DNA of 64,000 bases from Bernardetia sp. ABR2-2B (GTDB lineage Bacteria; Bacteroidota; Bacteroidia; Cytophagales; Bernardetiaceae). Shown here piece by piece: positions 46,141-53,611 of this stretch. Position numbers and translations under genes: made by a program. The notes under the pieces were generated by a model that saw only the letters and a list, made by a program, of their open reading frames with translations, was not told the DNA's origin and did no database searches. Positions within the stretch are counted from its first letter, which is position 1. Every line of letters starts with the position of its first letter. The stretch is taken from assembly GCF_037126435.1 (NCBI RefSeq), contig NZ_CP147020.1, positions 3,638,001 through 3,702,000 on the forward strand, given 5' to 3'.

Positions 46141-46956
46141 TTACTTTTCTACTCCAAACATTTCCATTACCTCTTCTGAAACTCCCATTGCAGAAAATCC
46201 TCCATCGTGATAAAGGTTTTGCATAGTTACTTTTTTAGTAAAATCAGAGAAAAGAGAAATTACAAAATCAGCACATTCTTGAGCAGAAGCGTTTCCTAGA
46301 GGTGACATTTTTTCAGCATAATTCATAAAAGCATCAAAACCACCTACTCCTGTTCCTGCTGTTGTTGCTGTTGGAGATTGTGAAACTGTGTTTATTCTTA
46401 CTTTTTTGGATTTGCCCAAACGGTAGCCATAACTACGAGCAATAGATTCTAAAACAGCTTTTGCATGAGCCATATCACTATAATCAGGGAAAGTTCTTTG
46501 TGCAGCAATATAAGTAAGTGCAACAACAGAAGCCTCATCTTTCAAAATATCCATTTTTTCAGCTACTTGAAGCATTTTGTGGAAAGAAAGAGCAGAAATA
46601 TCAATTGCTTTAAGTGTCCAAGCGTGGTTTAAATCACCATAATCTTTTTTCTTACGAACATTTGGACTCATTCCGATAGAATGCAAAGCAAAATCTAGTT
46701 TGCCCCCCAAGTGTGCAGTTGCTTTCTCATAAAGATTTTCCCAATCTTCTATTGAAGTTGCATCAGCAGGAATAACAATAGTGTTACATTTTTCTGCTAA
46801 CTCTTGAATTGTTCCCATTCTAAGTGCAACAGGTGCATTTGTCAAGACAAACTTTGCACCTTCTGCATGTGCTGTCTCTGCAATTTTCCAAGCAATAGAG
46901 TTTTCATCTAAAGCTCCTGAAATAATACCTACTTTTCCTTTGAGTAAATTATACAT
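46141..46956 (-). CDS. fabI: Enoyl-[acyl-carrier-protein] reductase (NADH) FabI
   Basis: A 271-residue short-chain dehydrogenase that reduces enoyl-ACP in the last step of each fatty acid elongation round; the triclosan target. The cofactor site is GIISGALDENSIAWKIA. The catalytic residues are Tyr149, Tyr159 and Lys166 (Y-x6-K in DYSDMAHAK). The C-terminal SPLGNASAQECADFVISL is typical. The frame is open to 47010, but ATG at 46956 (MYNLLKGKVG) matches the family N-terminus. The lysoplasmalogenase gene is just upstream on the same strand. Confidence 0.95.
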   Translation of the reverse strand: MYNLLKGKVGIISGALDENSIAWKIAETAHAEGAKFVLTNAPVALRMGTIQELAEKCNTIVIPADATSIEDWENLYEKATAHLGGKLDFALHSIGMSPNVRKKKDYGDLNHAWTLKAIDISALSFHKMLQVAEKMDILKDEASVVALTYIAAQRTFPDYSDMAHAKAVLESIARSYGYRLGKSKKVRINTVSQSPTATTAGTGVGGFDAFMNYAEKMSPLGNASAQECADFVISLFSDFTKKVTMQNLYHDGGFSAMGVSEEVMEMFGVEK

Positions 46957-47024
46957 ACGTTTTTTATTTTGTGTTTGCTTTATAACCCTCATTGATGCTT
47001 TAGACCTCAATGAGAGTTAAAGTA

Positions 47025-47747
47025 TTAATTTAAATTAGATTTTATCTGAATCATCATTCCATATACAATCAATGCCTGTGCAGCCACATAAGTTAGCATC
47101 ACAAAGACAGGTGCATAAGGAATGGTAAAGTTTTTTACAAAAATATCTATTGCAAGTAACGAATCTGAAAGCATAAATAAAAATGCACCAAAAAAAACAT
47201 ATTCTGTACTTTTCTTCAAAACTTTTCCTGCACGTTCCATTGCCATAAAAGCCATCGTTACAATAACTAAGATATACAAAGGAACAGCTATAAGCATTAT
47301 AGTATCAAGCCATTTATATAAAAAGGTAAGCATCAAAACAGCCGTTCCGATAAAAGGAATCGCACGAATAAATAATTTTTTAGGCTCATCCAATTCTTGA
47401 CCATTCAATGATTTTCTGAAAGTAAGAATATACACAATATGAGAAATCAAAAAACTGCCTAATCCCAACATAAAAAATAATGGATTGTAGGATTGAAAGA
47501 GCAACAAAATATCGCCCAACCAAGCCAAAGAAAGCGCAATTAAGACAAAATTAGTAAGACTTTTTTTGTGTAGAATTGTTACTTTTCTAGTATTTACATA
47601 CAAATAGATTCCTAAAATGGGAATGAGAAATGGTTTTGAAGCTAATTCTAATACAAAATCATATTTGTAGTTAGCATATAAATTTAAGACTGTAAAAAAA
47701 GCTAAAATGTATAGTAGCCAAGTATGTTTTGATTGAAAGTATTTCAT
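47025..47747 (-). CDS. Lysoplasmalogenase-like membrane protein (YhhN/TMEM86 family)
   Basis: A 240-residue protein with about eight TM helices. Family marks are SKPFLIPILGIYLYV in helix 2, LSLAWLGDILLLF with the conserved GD, and LGLGSFLISHIVYILTF. In other organisms the family cleaves the vinyl ether of lysoplasmalogens. It lies just upstream of fabI, which fits a lipid-related unit, though plasmalogens are not established here. Confidence 0.85.
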   Translation of the reverse strand: MKYFQSKHTWLLYILAFFTVLNLYANYKYDFVLELASKPFLIPILGIYLYVNTRKVTILHKKSLTNFVLIALSLAWLGDILLLFQSYNPLFFMLGLGSFLISHIVYILTFRKSLNGQELDEPKKLFIRAIPFIGTAVLMLTFLYKWLDTIMLIAVPLYILVIVTMAFMAMERAGKVLKKSTEYVFFGAFLFMLSDSLLAIDIFVKNFTIPYAPVFVMLTYVAAQALIVYGMMIQIKSNLN

Positions 47748-47841
47748 AACTAGATTTTAATTTTTGTCTGTTTATTTGAGAGTTCAAAAATACTTCTTTT
47801 TCTATTCTATATCATTCTTAGAAGTAATTTTTTCCACAAAA

Positions 47842-47882
47842 AAAACCTAAGAATTTCTATAAAAATAGAATTCTTAGGTTTT
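47842..47882 (-). terminator. Terminator after rplL
   Basis: AAAACCTAAGAATT (47842-47855) pairs with 47869-47882 (14 bp). On the minus strand the hairpin ends in eight T, 50 bp after the rplL stop. It closes the ribosomal operon before any rpoB gene. Confidence 0.85.
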
Positions 47883-47931
47883 GATAGAATATCAAAGCTA
47901 TATTGTTAAGCTAAAGTATATAGGAGTTAGA

Positions 47932-48306
47932 TTACTTAACTTCTACTTCAGCACCAGCTTCTTTAAGTCTGTTAGCCATATCATCAGCTTCTGCTTTAGA
48001 TGCGCCTTCTTTGATTGCTTTAGGAGCAGTATCAACTAATTCTTTCGCTTCTTTCAAGCCAAGACCTGTAAGTTCACGAACTAATTTTACAACTGCTAAT
48101 TTAGAGCCACCAGCAGCTTTCAATACTACGTCGAATTCTGTTTGCTCTTCTGCTTCTTCAGCAGTAGCAGCTCCAGGAGCCATCATTACAGCACCACCAC
48201 CAGCAGGTTCGATGTTATAATCTTCTTTTAAAATGTCTGCAAGCTCGTTAGCTTCTTTTACTGTAAGACCAACAAGTTGTTCTGCGATTGCTTTCAAATC
48301 TGCCAT
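47932..48306 (-). CDS. rplL: 50S ribosomal protein L7/L12
   Basis: A 124-residue L7/L12: an N-terminal dimerisation helix pair, an Ala/Gly/Pro/Met-rich hinge ([19 protein letters not shown]), and the C-terminal factor-binding domain with [20 protein letters not shown]. It recruits elongation factors on the stalk. A 305-bp gap separates it from rplJ, and a terminator follows. Confidence 0.97.
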   Translation of the reverse strand: MADLKAIAEQLVGLTVKEANELADILKEDYNIEPAGGGAVMMAPGAATAEEAEEQTEFDVVLKAAGGSKLAVVKLVRELTGLGLKEAKELVDTAPKAIKEGASKAEADDMANRLKEAGAEVEVK

Positions 48307-48611
48307 TATAGTATCTATTTAATTGAGGTTCGTAAATAAATAAGTCTTAAAAAAATAAAGACTTACTGTATGTAAAAAGGTTGAATAAATCAGTTTAATC
48401 TATTTTGGAAAATCTAAACGTGTTTTATTCGGTTAAAAAAGAAATACAACTTGGAAGCAGTATTTTAAATTAAATAATCAGAGCAGAAAAGTAGTTTCTT
48501 CCTTAGTTGCCATTTTGTATAAAAAAAATATACAACTACTTACTTTGACTATTTTTTGAGTTGTCTTTTTATAGAGATTTATGTGTAAAATTTCTACAAA
48601 CCAACTAGTTA
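48307..48611 (-). promoter_or_regulatory. Long leader between rplJ and rplL
   Basis: A 305-bp gap inside an otherwise compact operon. It holds two hairpins: TAAGTCTT (48341-48348) with 48358-48365, and TTGTATA (48515-48521) with 48529-48535 around an A/T-run loop. Neither is a textbook terminator. It may carry an rplL promoter or an L10/L12-sensing leader. No gene is seen. Confidence 0.4.
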
Positions 48612-49148
48612 TTATTCGCCTTTTTCGGCAATTCCTTTAACCATCGCTGCAATACGACCACCACCACTAAGGATAGCTGCAGTAACTGTACGAGCAGGAG
48701 ATTGAAGAAGCATAACAACTTCACCTAATACTTCATCTTTAGATTTGATTTCACTCAACATGTTGAGTCTTTCTTCTCCAAAGAATAATGCTGTTTCTAC
48801 TGAAGCAGCTTTAAATACTGGTTTTTCTAGTTTGTTCTTTTTACGAAAATCTTTAATGATTTGTGCTGGAAGTTTTGCAGTTTCTGGAGAGAACATGATA
48901 GCAGAAAAGCCTTTCAAAGCTCCTTTTTCTACCAATGGTTCGAAGTCCCCATCAATTTGCTCTAATGCCTTACGAATAAGTGTATTTTTAGCTACACGGT
49001 ATTCTATGCCTTTCTCAAAACAAGCACGACGAAGTGCATTTGTTTGAGCAACACTCATTCCAGAAGAATCAGTTACATAAAAATTCGCTGAATTAGAAAA
49101 CTTCTCCACCAAATCCTTAACTACTTGTGTTTTTTGATCACGATTCAT
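48612..49148 (-). CDS. rplJ: 50S ribosomal protein L10
   Basis: A 178-residue L10, the base of the L12 stalk. Typical parts are VKDLVEKFSNSANFYVTDSS, SVAQTNALRRACFEKGIEYR with the conserved VAKNTLIRKAL, and the helical C-terminus that binds L12 dimers. It starts only 28 bp after rplA, too close for the usual L10-binding leader upstream of rplJ. Confidence 0.97.
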   Translation of the reverse strand: MNRDQKTQVVKDLVEKFSNSANFYVTDSSGMSVAQTNALRRACFEKGIEYRVAKNTLIRKALEQIDGDFEPLVEKGALKGFSAIMFSPETAKLPAQIIKDFRKKNKLEKPVFKAASVETALFFGEERLNMLSEIKSKDEVLGEVVMLLQSPARTVTAAILSGGGRIAAMVKGIAEKGE

Positions 49149-49176
49149 AGTATTATTGAGTTTTGTGGTGGATTAA

Positions 49177-49875
49177 TTATAGACCTTTGATAGACGATTT
49201 GTCAATCTTAATAGATGGACTCATTGTTGTCGAAAGGTGGACACTTTTCATGTAAGAGCCTTTTGCAGTTGCAGGTTTCAAACGAACAAGCGTAGCAAGT
49301 AATTCACTAGCGTTGTCTTTGATTTGCTCTGCTGTAAAAGAAGATTTACCAATACTTGCATGAATAATACCCGTTTTATCAACACGGAAGTCAATTTTAC
49401 CAGCCTTTACGTCCGTAACAGCTTTAGCTACGTCCATTGTAACAGTACCAGCTTTTGGATTTGGCATAAGACCACGAGGACCTAATACTCTACCCAAACG
49501 ACCGACTTTCGCCATTACAGTTGGCATTGTAATAATAACGTCCATATCTGTCCAGCCACCTTCAATTTTAGCGATATAATCGTCTAAACCTACCATATCA
49601 GCACCAGCTTCTTTGGCTTCGGCTTCTTTATCTGGAGTAACAAGAGCAAGTACACGTACTTTTTTACCTGTTCCGTGAGGAAGAGTAACCACGCCACGAA
49701 CCATTTGGTCTGCTTTACGTGGATCTACACCCAAACGCACATCGATATCAACAGAAGCATCAAATTTAGCAAGATTGATTTCTTTAATCAATTCACTTGC
49801 CTTATCCAACATATACTCTGCTTGAGGATCGTATTTTGAAAGGGCTTCCTTACGTTTTTTAGTTAATTTTGCCAT
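49177..49875 (-). CDS. rplA: 50S ribosomal protein L1
   Basis: A 232-residue L1. Family marks are [47 protein letters not shown] and the C-terminal [11 protein letters not shown]. It forms the L1 stalk that moves deacylated tRNA and in other bacteria represses its own operon by binding the rplK leader. It lies between rplK (101 bp) and rplJ (28 bp). Confidence 0.97.
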   Translation of the reverse strand: MAKLTKKRKEALSKYDPQAEYMLDKASELIKEINLAKFDASVDIDVRLGVDPRKADQMVRGVVTLPHGTGKKVRVLALVTPDKEAEAKEAGADMVGLDDYIAKIEGGWTDMDVIITMPTVMAKVGRLGRVLGPRGLMPNPKAGTVTMDVAKAVTDVKAGKIDFRVDKTGIIHASIGKSSFTAEQIKDNASELLATLVRLKPATAKGSYMKSVHLSTTMSPSIKIDKSSIKGL

Positions 49876-49976
49876 AACATTGTTGTAGTCAAACGATTAA
49901 ATTTAATTAATCTCCTACGTTTAATTTTGTGAATAAAAATATTCTTTTCCTCTACTACCTGTAATTAAAATGTTAA

Positions 49977-50426
49977 TTATTCAGCAGTTTCCCAAGGAGC
50001 TTTTCCAGTAACGTTCAGACCCATACTTCTAGCCGTACCTGCTACCATTTTCATAGCAGAGTGTACAGTAAAGGCATTTAAGTCTGGCATTTTCGTTTCG
50101 GCAATAGTTTGGATTTGATCCCAAGTTACTTTACCTACTTTTTCACGATTTGGAACGCCTGATCCTTTTTTCACTTTTGAAGCCTCAATTAAGAGTGCCG
50201 CAGCAGGAGGAGTTTTGATGATAAAGTCAAAAGAACGATCGCCAAAAACTGTAATCTCTACTGGCAAAGTTTGTCCCATACGGTCTTGAGTAAGAGCATT
50301 AAAACGCTTACAAAATTCCATAATATTGACACCTTTTGCACCAAGAGCAGGACCTACTGGAGGAGCAGGATTAGCTTGACCACCTTTTACTATGACTTTA
50401 AGTTTAGCACTTATTTCCTTTGCCAT
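49977..50426 (-). CDS. rplK: 50S ribosomal protein L11
   Basis: A 149-residue L11 with the N-terminal motif [20 protein letters not shown], the flexible linker [18 protein letters not shown] and the rRNA-binding C-terminal domain ([13 protein letters not shown]). It belongs to the GTPase-associated centre and is needed for the stringent response. A structured 331-bp gap separates it from nusG. Confidence 0.97.
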   Translation of the reverse strand: MAKEISAKLKVIVKGGQANPAPPVGPALGAKGVNIMEFCKRFNALTQDRMGQTLPVEITVFGDRSFDFIIKTPPAAALLIEASKVKKGSGVPNREKVGKVTWDQIQTIAETKMPDLNAFTVHSAMKMVAGTARSMGLNVTGKAPWETAE

Positions 50427-50757
50427 GATTGTGAAACGGTTGTTGTGATGTAATTAATTAAAACAGTCAGAATACATTGTATAAACTAGCTATCTTAAAT
50501 AACCACTTTACAGATTACTAACAAATGCTACAATACTGATAATTTAATAGTTTAAAAGTTGATAGATACTCATGGAAGCTTCATATCTAAAAACTAGAAT
50601 TTTAAACCACTAAATTTTTGGAGACAAATCTATAAATAAGTTGTAGCTCTTAACTTATAGATTTATATTTTAAGTTTTGAAAGTTTACTTTCCAACCTTT
50701 CAAAATTATTTTTTTAGTTTAACTGGTTATTGGTCACTATTGACTGATAACTAATAA
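50427..50757 (-). promoter_or_regulatory. Structured gap between nusG and rplK
   Basis: A 331-bp gap holding three foldable parts: TTTTGAAAG (50675-50683) with CTTTCAAAA (50697-50705); AAATCTATA...AGTT with AACTTATAGATTT (50626-50664; 13 bp with a 4-nt bulge); and a GAAGCTTC dyad near 50576. No T run follows, so these are not simple terminators. The first stem has an alternative partner (GGAAAG with CTTTC), as in attenuators. This may be the leader through which L1 represses rplK-rplA (inference). Confidence 0.4.
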
Positions 50758-51339
50758 TTATTCTTCTTTTTGCACTTGAGAATAATTTAATTCTACTGGC
50801 GTACTTCTACCAAAAATCTTAACAATTACACTCAATTTTTTCTTTTCTTCTTGATGCTCTTCAATAGTTCCACTAAACCCAGCAAAAGGACCTTCCATTA
50901 CTTTGATAGATTCTCCTACCATAAATTGTGTGTCATCTTTTACTTCATCTTGGTCAGCAGCTTCTACTTTTCCTAAAATACGAGCCACTTCAGAATCTCT
51001 CATTGGAAGAGGTTTGTCTGTCAGAGGCTGTCCATCTACTCTTAAAAATCCAATAACACTTGGTAGATTGATAAGTTGATGAATAAGTTCTCCACTATTT
51101 GGCGAGTCTAAATCTACATTTACAAGTACATAGCCAGGTAAATAATTACGCTCAACAGCTACTTTTTTTGTTTTTCCATCTTTCGCTTTACGAATTTGGA
51201 ATACTTTTTCGGTAGGGTTGATAATTTGACCAAAATATTCTTGTAGATTATTGATAACTATATCTTTTTCAAGATACTCTTTCACGCTGCGTTCTTTTCC
51301 AGAAACAACACGCAAAATATACCATTTGAGTTCGCCCAT
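50758..51339 (-). CDS. nusG: Transcription termination/antitermination factor NusG
   Basis: A 193-residue NusG. The NGN domain starts MGELKWYILRVVSGKERSVK and contains VERNYLPGYVLVNVDL; the C-terminal KOW domain has GESIKVMEGPFAGFSGTIEE. It couples RNA polymerase to Rho and ribosomes. It follows secE by 60 bp, the usual order. Confidence 0.97.
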   Translation of the reverse strand: MGELKWYILRVVSGKERSVKEYLEKDIVINNLQEYFGQIINPTEKVFQIRKAKDGKTKKVAVERNYLPGYVLVNVDLDSPNSGELIHQLINLPSVIGFLRVDGQPLTDKPLPMRDSEVARILGKVEAADQDEVKDDTQFMVGESIKVMEGPFAGFSGTIEEHQEEKKKLSVIVKIFGRSTPVELNYSQVQKEE

Positions 51340-51399
51340 AATTTTGTTAGGAGTGAGTTGTAAGTTGTCGGTAATTTATTTGAGTTGTAATTTCTTTTA

Positions 51400-51591
51400 C
51401 TAGAATGATTTATAAATCTCACCTAGACCAAATTGGAAGGCTTGATCCATTGCAAAGACGATAAGTGCAAAGATAAGCGATGCAACAAGGACAACTACAG
51501 AAGTCTGTTGAAGACTTTTGAATGAAGACCAAGTTACGTGTTCGGTCATCTCATCACGAGATTCTTGCAAAAATTCGATTACTTTTTTCAT
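51400..51591 (-). CDS. secE: Preprotein translocase subunit SecE
   Basis: A 63-residue SecE with one TM helix (about 32-52) preceded by the family signature EMTEHVTWSSFKSLQQTSVV. It stabilises SecY. Bacteroidota SecE is of this short single-helix type. First gene of the secE-nusG-rpl string; a terminator lies between it and the upstream tRNA-Trp. Confidence 0.93.
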   Translation of the reverse strand: MKKVIEFLQESRDEMTEHVTWSSFKSLQQTSVVVLVASLIFALIVFAMDQAFQFGLGEIYKSF

Positions 51592-51621
51592 ACTGAGTAT
51601 AATTTGTCTTATCGTAAGTTC

Positions 51622-51655
51622 GTCTAATGTGATTATTCTATTAGACTTTTTTTTT
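51622..51655 (+). terminator. Hairpin with T run in the secE leader (plus-strand polarity)
   Basis: GTCTAAT (51622-51628) pairs with ATTAGAC (51640-51646), followed by nine T on the plus strand. No plus-strand gene ends here. On the minus strand it lies in the secE 5' leader. Confidence 0.4.
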
Positions 51656-51686
51656 AACTTCTTTTTATCTTAAAAATAAAAAAAAC

Positions 51687-51759
51687 AGAGTAAAAAAACT
51701 CTAAAAAAAGTGAGTTTGATAGATTTTACGTTGATTAAAAACGTGCTATCAAACTCACT
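51687..51759 (-). terminator. Terminator between tRNA-Trp and secE
   Basis: AGTGAGTTTGATAG (51709-51722) and its complement (51746-51759) form a 14-bp stem with an inner ACGT pair. On the minus strand it is followed by seven T and a second small hairpin AGAG/CTCT (51687-51702). It should end the tRNA-Trp transcript before secE. Confidence 0.75.
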
Positions 51760-51836
51760 ATAATAATCATTTAGAAAAAGCCAATTGATTTTTTCTAAAT
51801 CAAATTATATATTTTATCGTATTTGTTTCTGATTTG

Positions 51837-51909
<73 letters not shown>

Positions 51910-51935
51910 GTGTTTTAGTTGTCTTTAATGAAGTG

Positions 51936-51966
51936 CAAAATTACAATTTATTTTTGAATTAGCAAA
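51936..51966 (-). promoter_or_regulatory. Promoter of tRNA-Trp
   Basis: On the minus strand TTTG (51966-51963), a 19-bp spacer and TAATTTTGC (51943-51936 and next base) form a near-consensus promoter 27 bp before the tRNA. Confidence 0.65.
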
Positions 51967-52006
51967 CTTATTTCTAAACTTTCGTAACATTATCTACAAA
52001 CTAAAT

Positions 52007-52046
52007 AAAAAAGCCTAGATAATTATTATCTAGGCTTTTTTATTTG
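52007..52046 (-). terminator. Terminator of the susCD unit
   Basis: A long, almost loopless palindrome (52007-52023 with 52025-52041, core AAGCCTAGATAA) with A/T runs at the ends, 20 bp after the susD stop on the minus strand. Confidence 0.85.
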
Positions 52047-52060
52047 ATTATTTTAGGGGC

Positions 52061-53575
52061 TTATTTAGTGTCCCACCATAATTTTGTAGTTAAAGCGTCT
52101 GCTCCTTGTGCAGCAACAGCTGCTGTATAGCTTTCTCCATTTGAAGATTGCTCATTGATAGGATATAGAATACGTACTGGGACATTTCCATCACCTTCTA
52201 ATGCGCCATCTGCAGGTGCTTGAAGGATACCAAAGTCAAGACGACGGTACTCAGTCCAAGCTTCTAATCCTTGCATATAAAGGGCTACCCATTTTTGTTT
52301 ACCTATGATTTCATTCCACTCTTGTCCACTCGCTTTAAGTGCAGAGTAACTAACGTTAGATTGTGCTGTATAAGCAGCAATATCTTGGTCAGATAGGCTT
52401 CCATCACTCCAGTAGTTCATAGAAGCACTAATACCAGAGTTGTAATATTCTGCTGCAGAACCAGAAGAAACAAATCCTCTTTCTACACCTTCTGCTAACA
52501 AGAATTGTACTTCTGAATAGGTCATCAAAATACCTGGAGATGTAGGTTGCAATACTAAATCAGATGGTTGAGAAATATCTTGATCAGCAGTATTTGCAGC
52601 ATCACTTTCTGATAGTCCATAAACCTCTCCTACGTACTTCACATCCATTGGGTCACTAGGGCTACTTGACAATGTAGGCGCAGCATACAAGGCAAGTCTT
52701 GGGTCGTTCAAGTCTAATAACTGCTCTACAAAGACATTACTCATAGCAAAGTCTCCACGTGTTTTACGATCCTCATTTAAAGGATTATTATTAGGAGCAG
52801 CAGAAAGATAGCTAAATAGTGCATTATCACTATTGCTCTGAAAAACGCCTGCAGCTACAGCTGAAGAAACAGTTTGTTGAGCAAGTGATGGAGATACATC
52901 AGCAATTCTCATTCCTACCTTTAGCTTCAAAGAGTTAGCAAACAAAAGCCATTTGCTCATATCTCCATTATATATAACATCACCTAATACTCTAGCTCCT
53001 CCTGTATTAATAGAAGAAACAGCATCATTTAAGTCATTGATGATTCCGTTATATACTTCTTCTTGTGAATCATATTTTGGATATAAGAACTCATCAGGAT
53101 TACCTGCTTGAGAGAAAGGAGCTGCTCCCCATGTATCAGTAATTATTTGATACATATAAGCACGTGTAATCTTAGCTACTGCAATTTGATTTTCTGTTGC
53201 ACCAAATCCCACATACGCATCGGGGTTTTCTGTATTCAAACGAATAATTTCGTTCAAGTCAGCTATAACACCTGCATAGTAAATAGCCCACAGGGTATTA
53301 CTAATTCCTGGACGGAACGCATAACGACTCTCATCAGAATATTGATTAGAAGCCCAGTATTGAGAAAGCTGCATTCCTCTTCTACCGTTTGCCCACTGAT
53401 CCCAAATATTATCTGTCAATTCTTTTTGTGCTGATGTAAGCAAAAAAGAAGGAAAGGCTGTACTAGGCTCATCTGGATCAATATTTATATCTGGGTCTGG
53501 ATTACAACCAAACATGAAAGTAGCTAAAGATGCTGCTACTAAAGTATGCTTATATTTTTTTATTATTTTTATCAT
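52061..53575 (-). CDS. SusD/RagB-family outer-membrane lipoprotein
   Basis: A 504-residue SusD-like lipoprotein. The lipobox is TFMFGC (Cys about residue 24), followed by acidic residues (NPDPDINIDPDEP) like a surface-export signal. TPR-like helices follow, with typical parts such as ITDTWGAAPFSQ and a near-C-terminal QKWVALYMQGLEAWTEYRR. It resembles the nutrient-binding SusD-like_2 type. It caps the SusC barrel coded just upstream and binds the substrate outside the cell. No glycosidase, peptidase or regulator gene is attached, so the substrate is unknown. Confidence 0.93.
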   Translation of the reverse strand: MIKIIKKYKHTLVAASLATFMFGCNPDPDINIDPDEPSTAFPSFLLTSAQKELTDNIWDQWANGRRGMQLSQYWASNQYSDESRYAFRPGISNTLWAIYYAGVIADLNEIIRLNTENPDAYVGFGATENQIAVAKITRAYMYQIITDTWGAAPFSQAGNPDEFLYPKYDSQEEVYNGIINDLNDAVSSINTGGARVLGDVIYNGDMSKWLLFANSLKLKVGMRIADVSPSLAQQTVSSAVAAGVFQSNSDNALFSYLSAAPNNNPLNEDRKTRGDFAMSNVFVEQLLDLNDPRLALYAAPTLSSSPSDPMDVKYVGEVYGLSESDAANTADQDISQPSDLVLQPTSPGILMTYSEVQFLLAEGVERGFVSSGSAAEYYNSGISASMNYWSDGSLSDQDIAAYTAQSNVSYSALKASGQEWNEIIGKQKWVALYMQGLEAWTEYRRLDFGILQAPADGALEGDGNVPVRILYPINEQSSNGESYTAAVAAQGADALTTKLWWDTK

Positions 53576-53611
53576 TTTGAATACGAATTTTATAGTTTGA
53601 ACAAAAATGGT

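Noticed and set aside
46957-47010. 18-residue upstream extension of FabI
   Set aside because: The family starts at MYNLLKGKVG; the extension is basic and reaches almost to the preceding stop codon.
50567-50584. GAAGCTTC dyad in the nusG-rplK gap as a strong operator
   Set aside because: The core is only 8 bp, with imperfect flanks; counted only as part of the structured gap.
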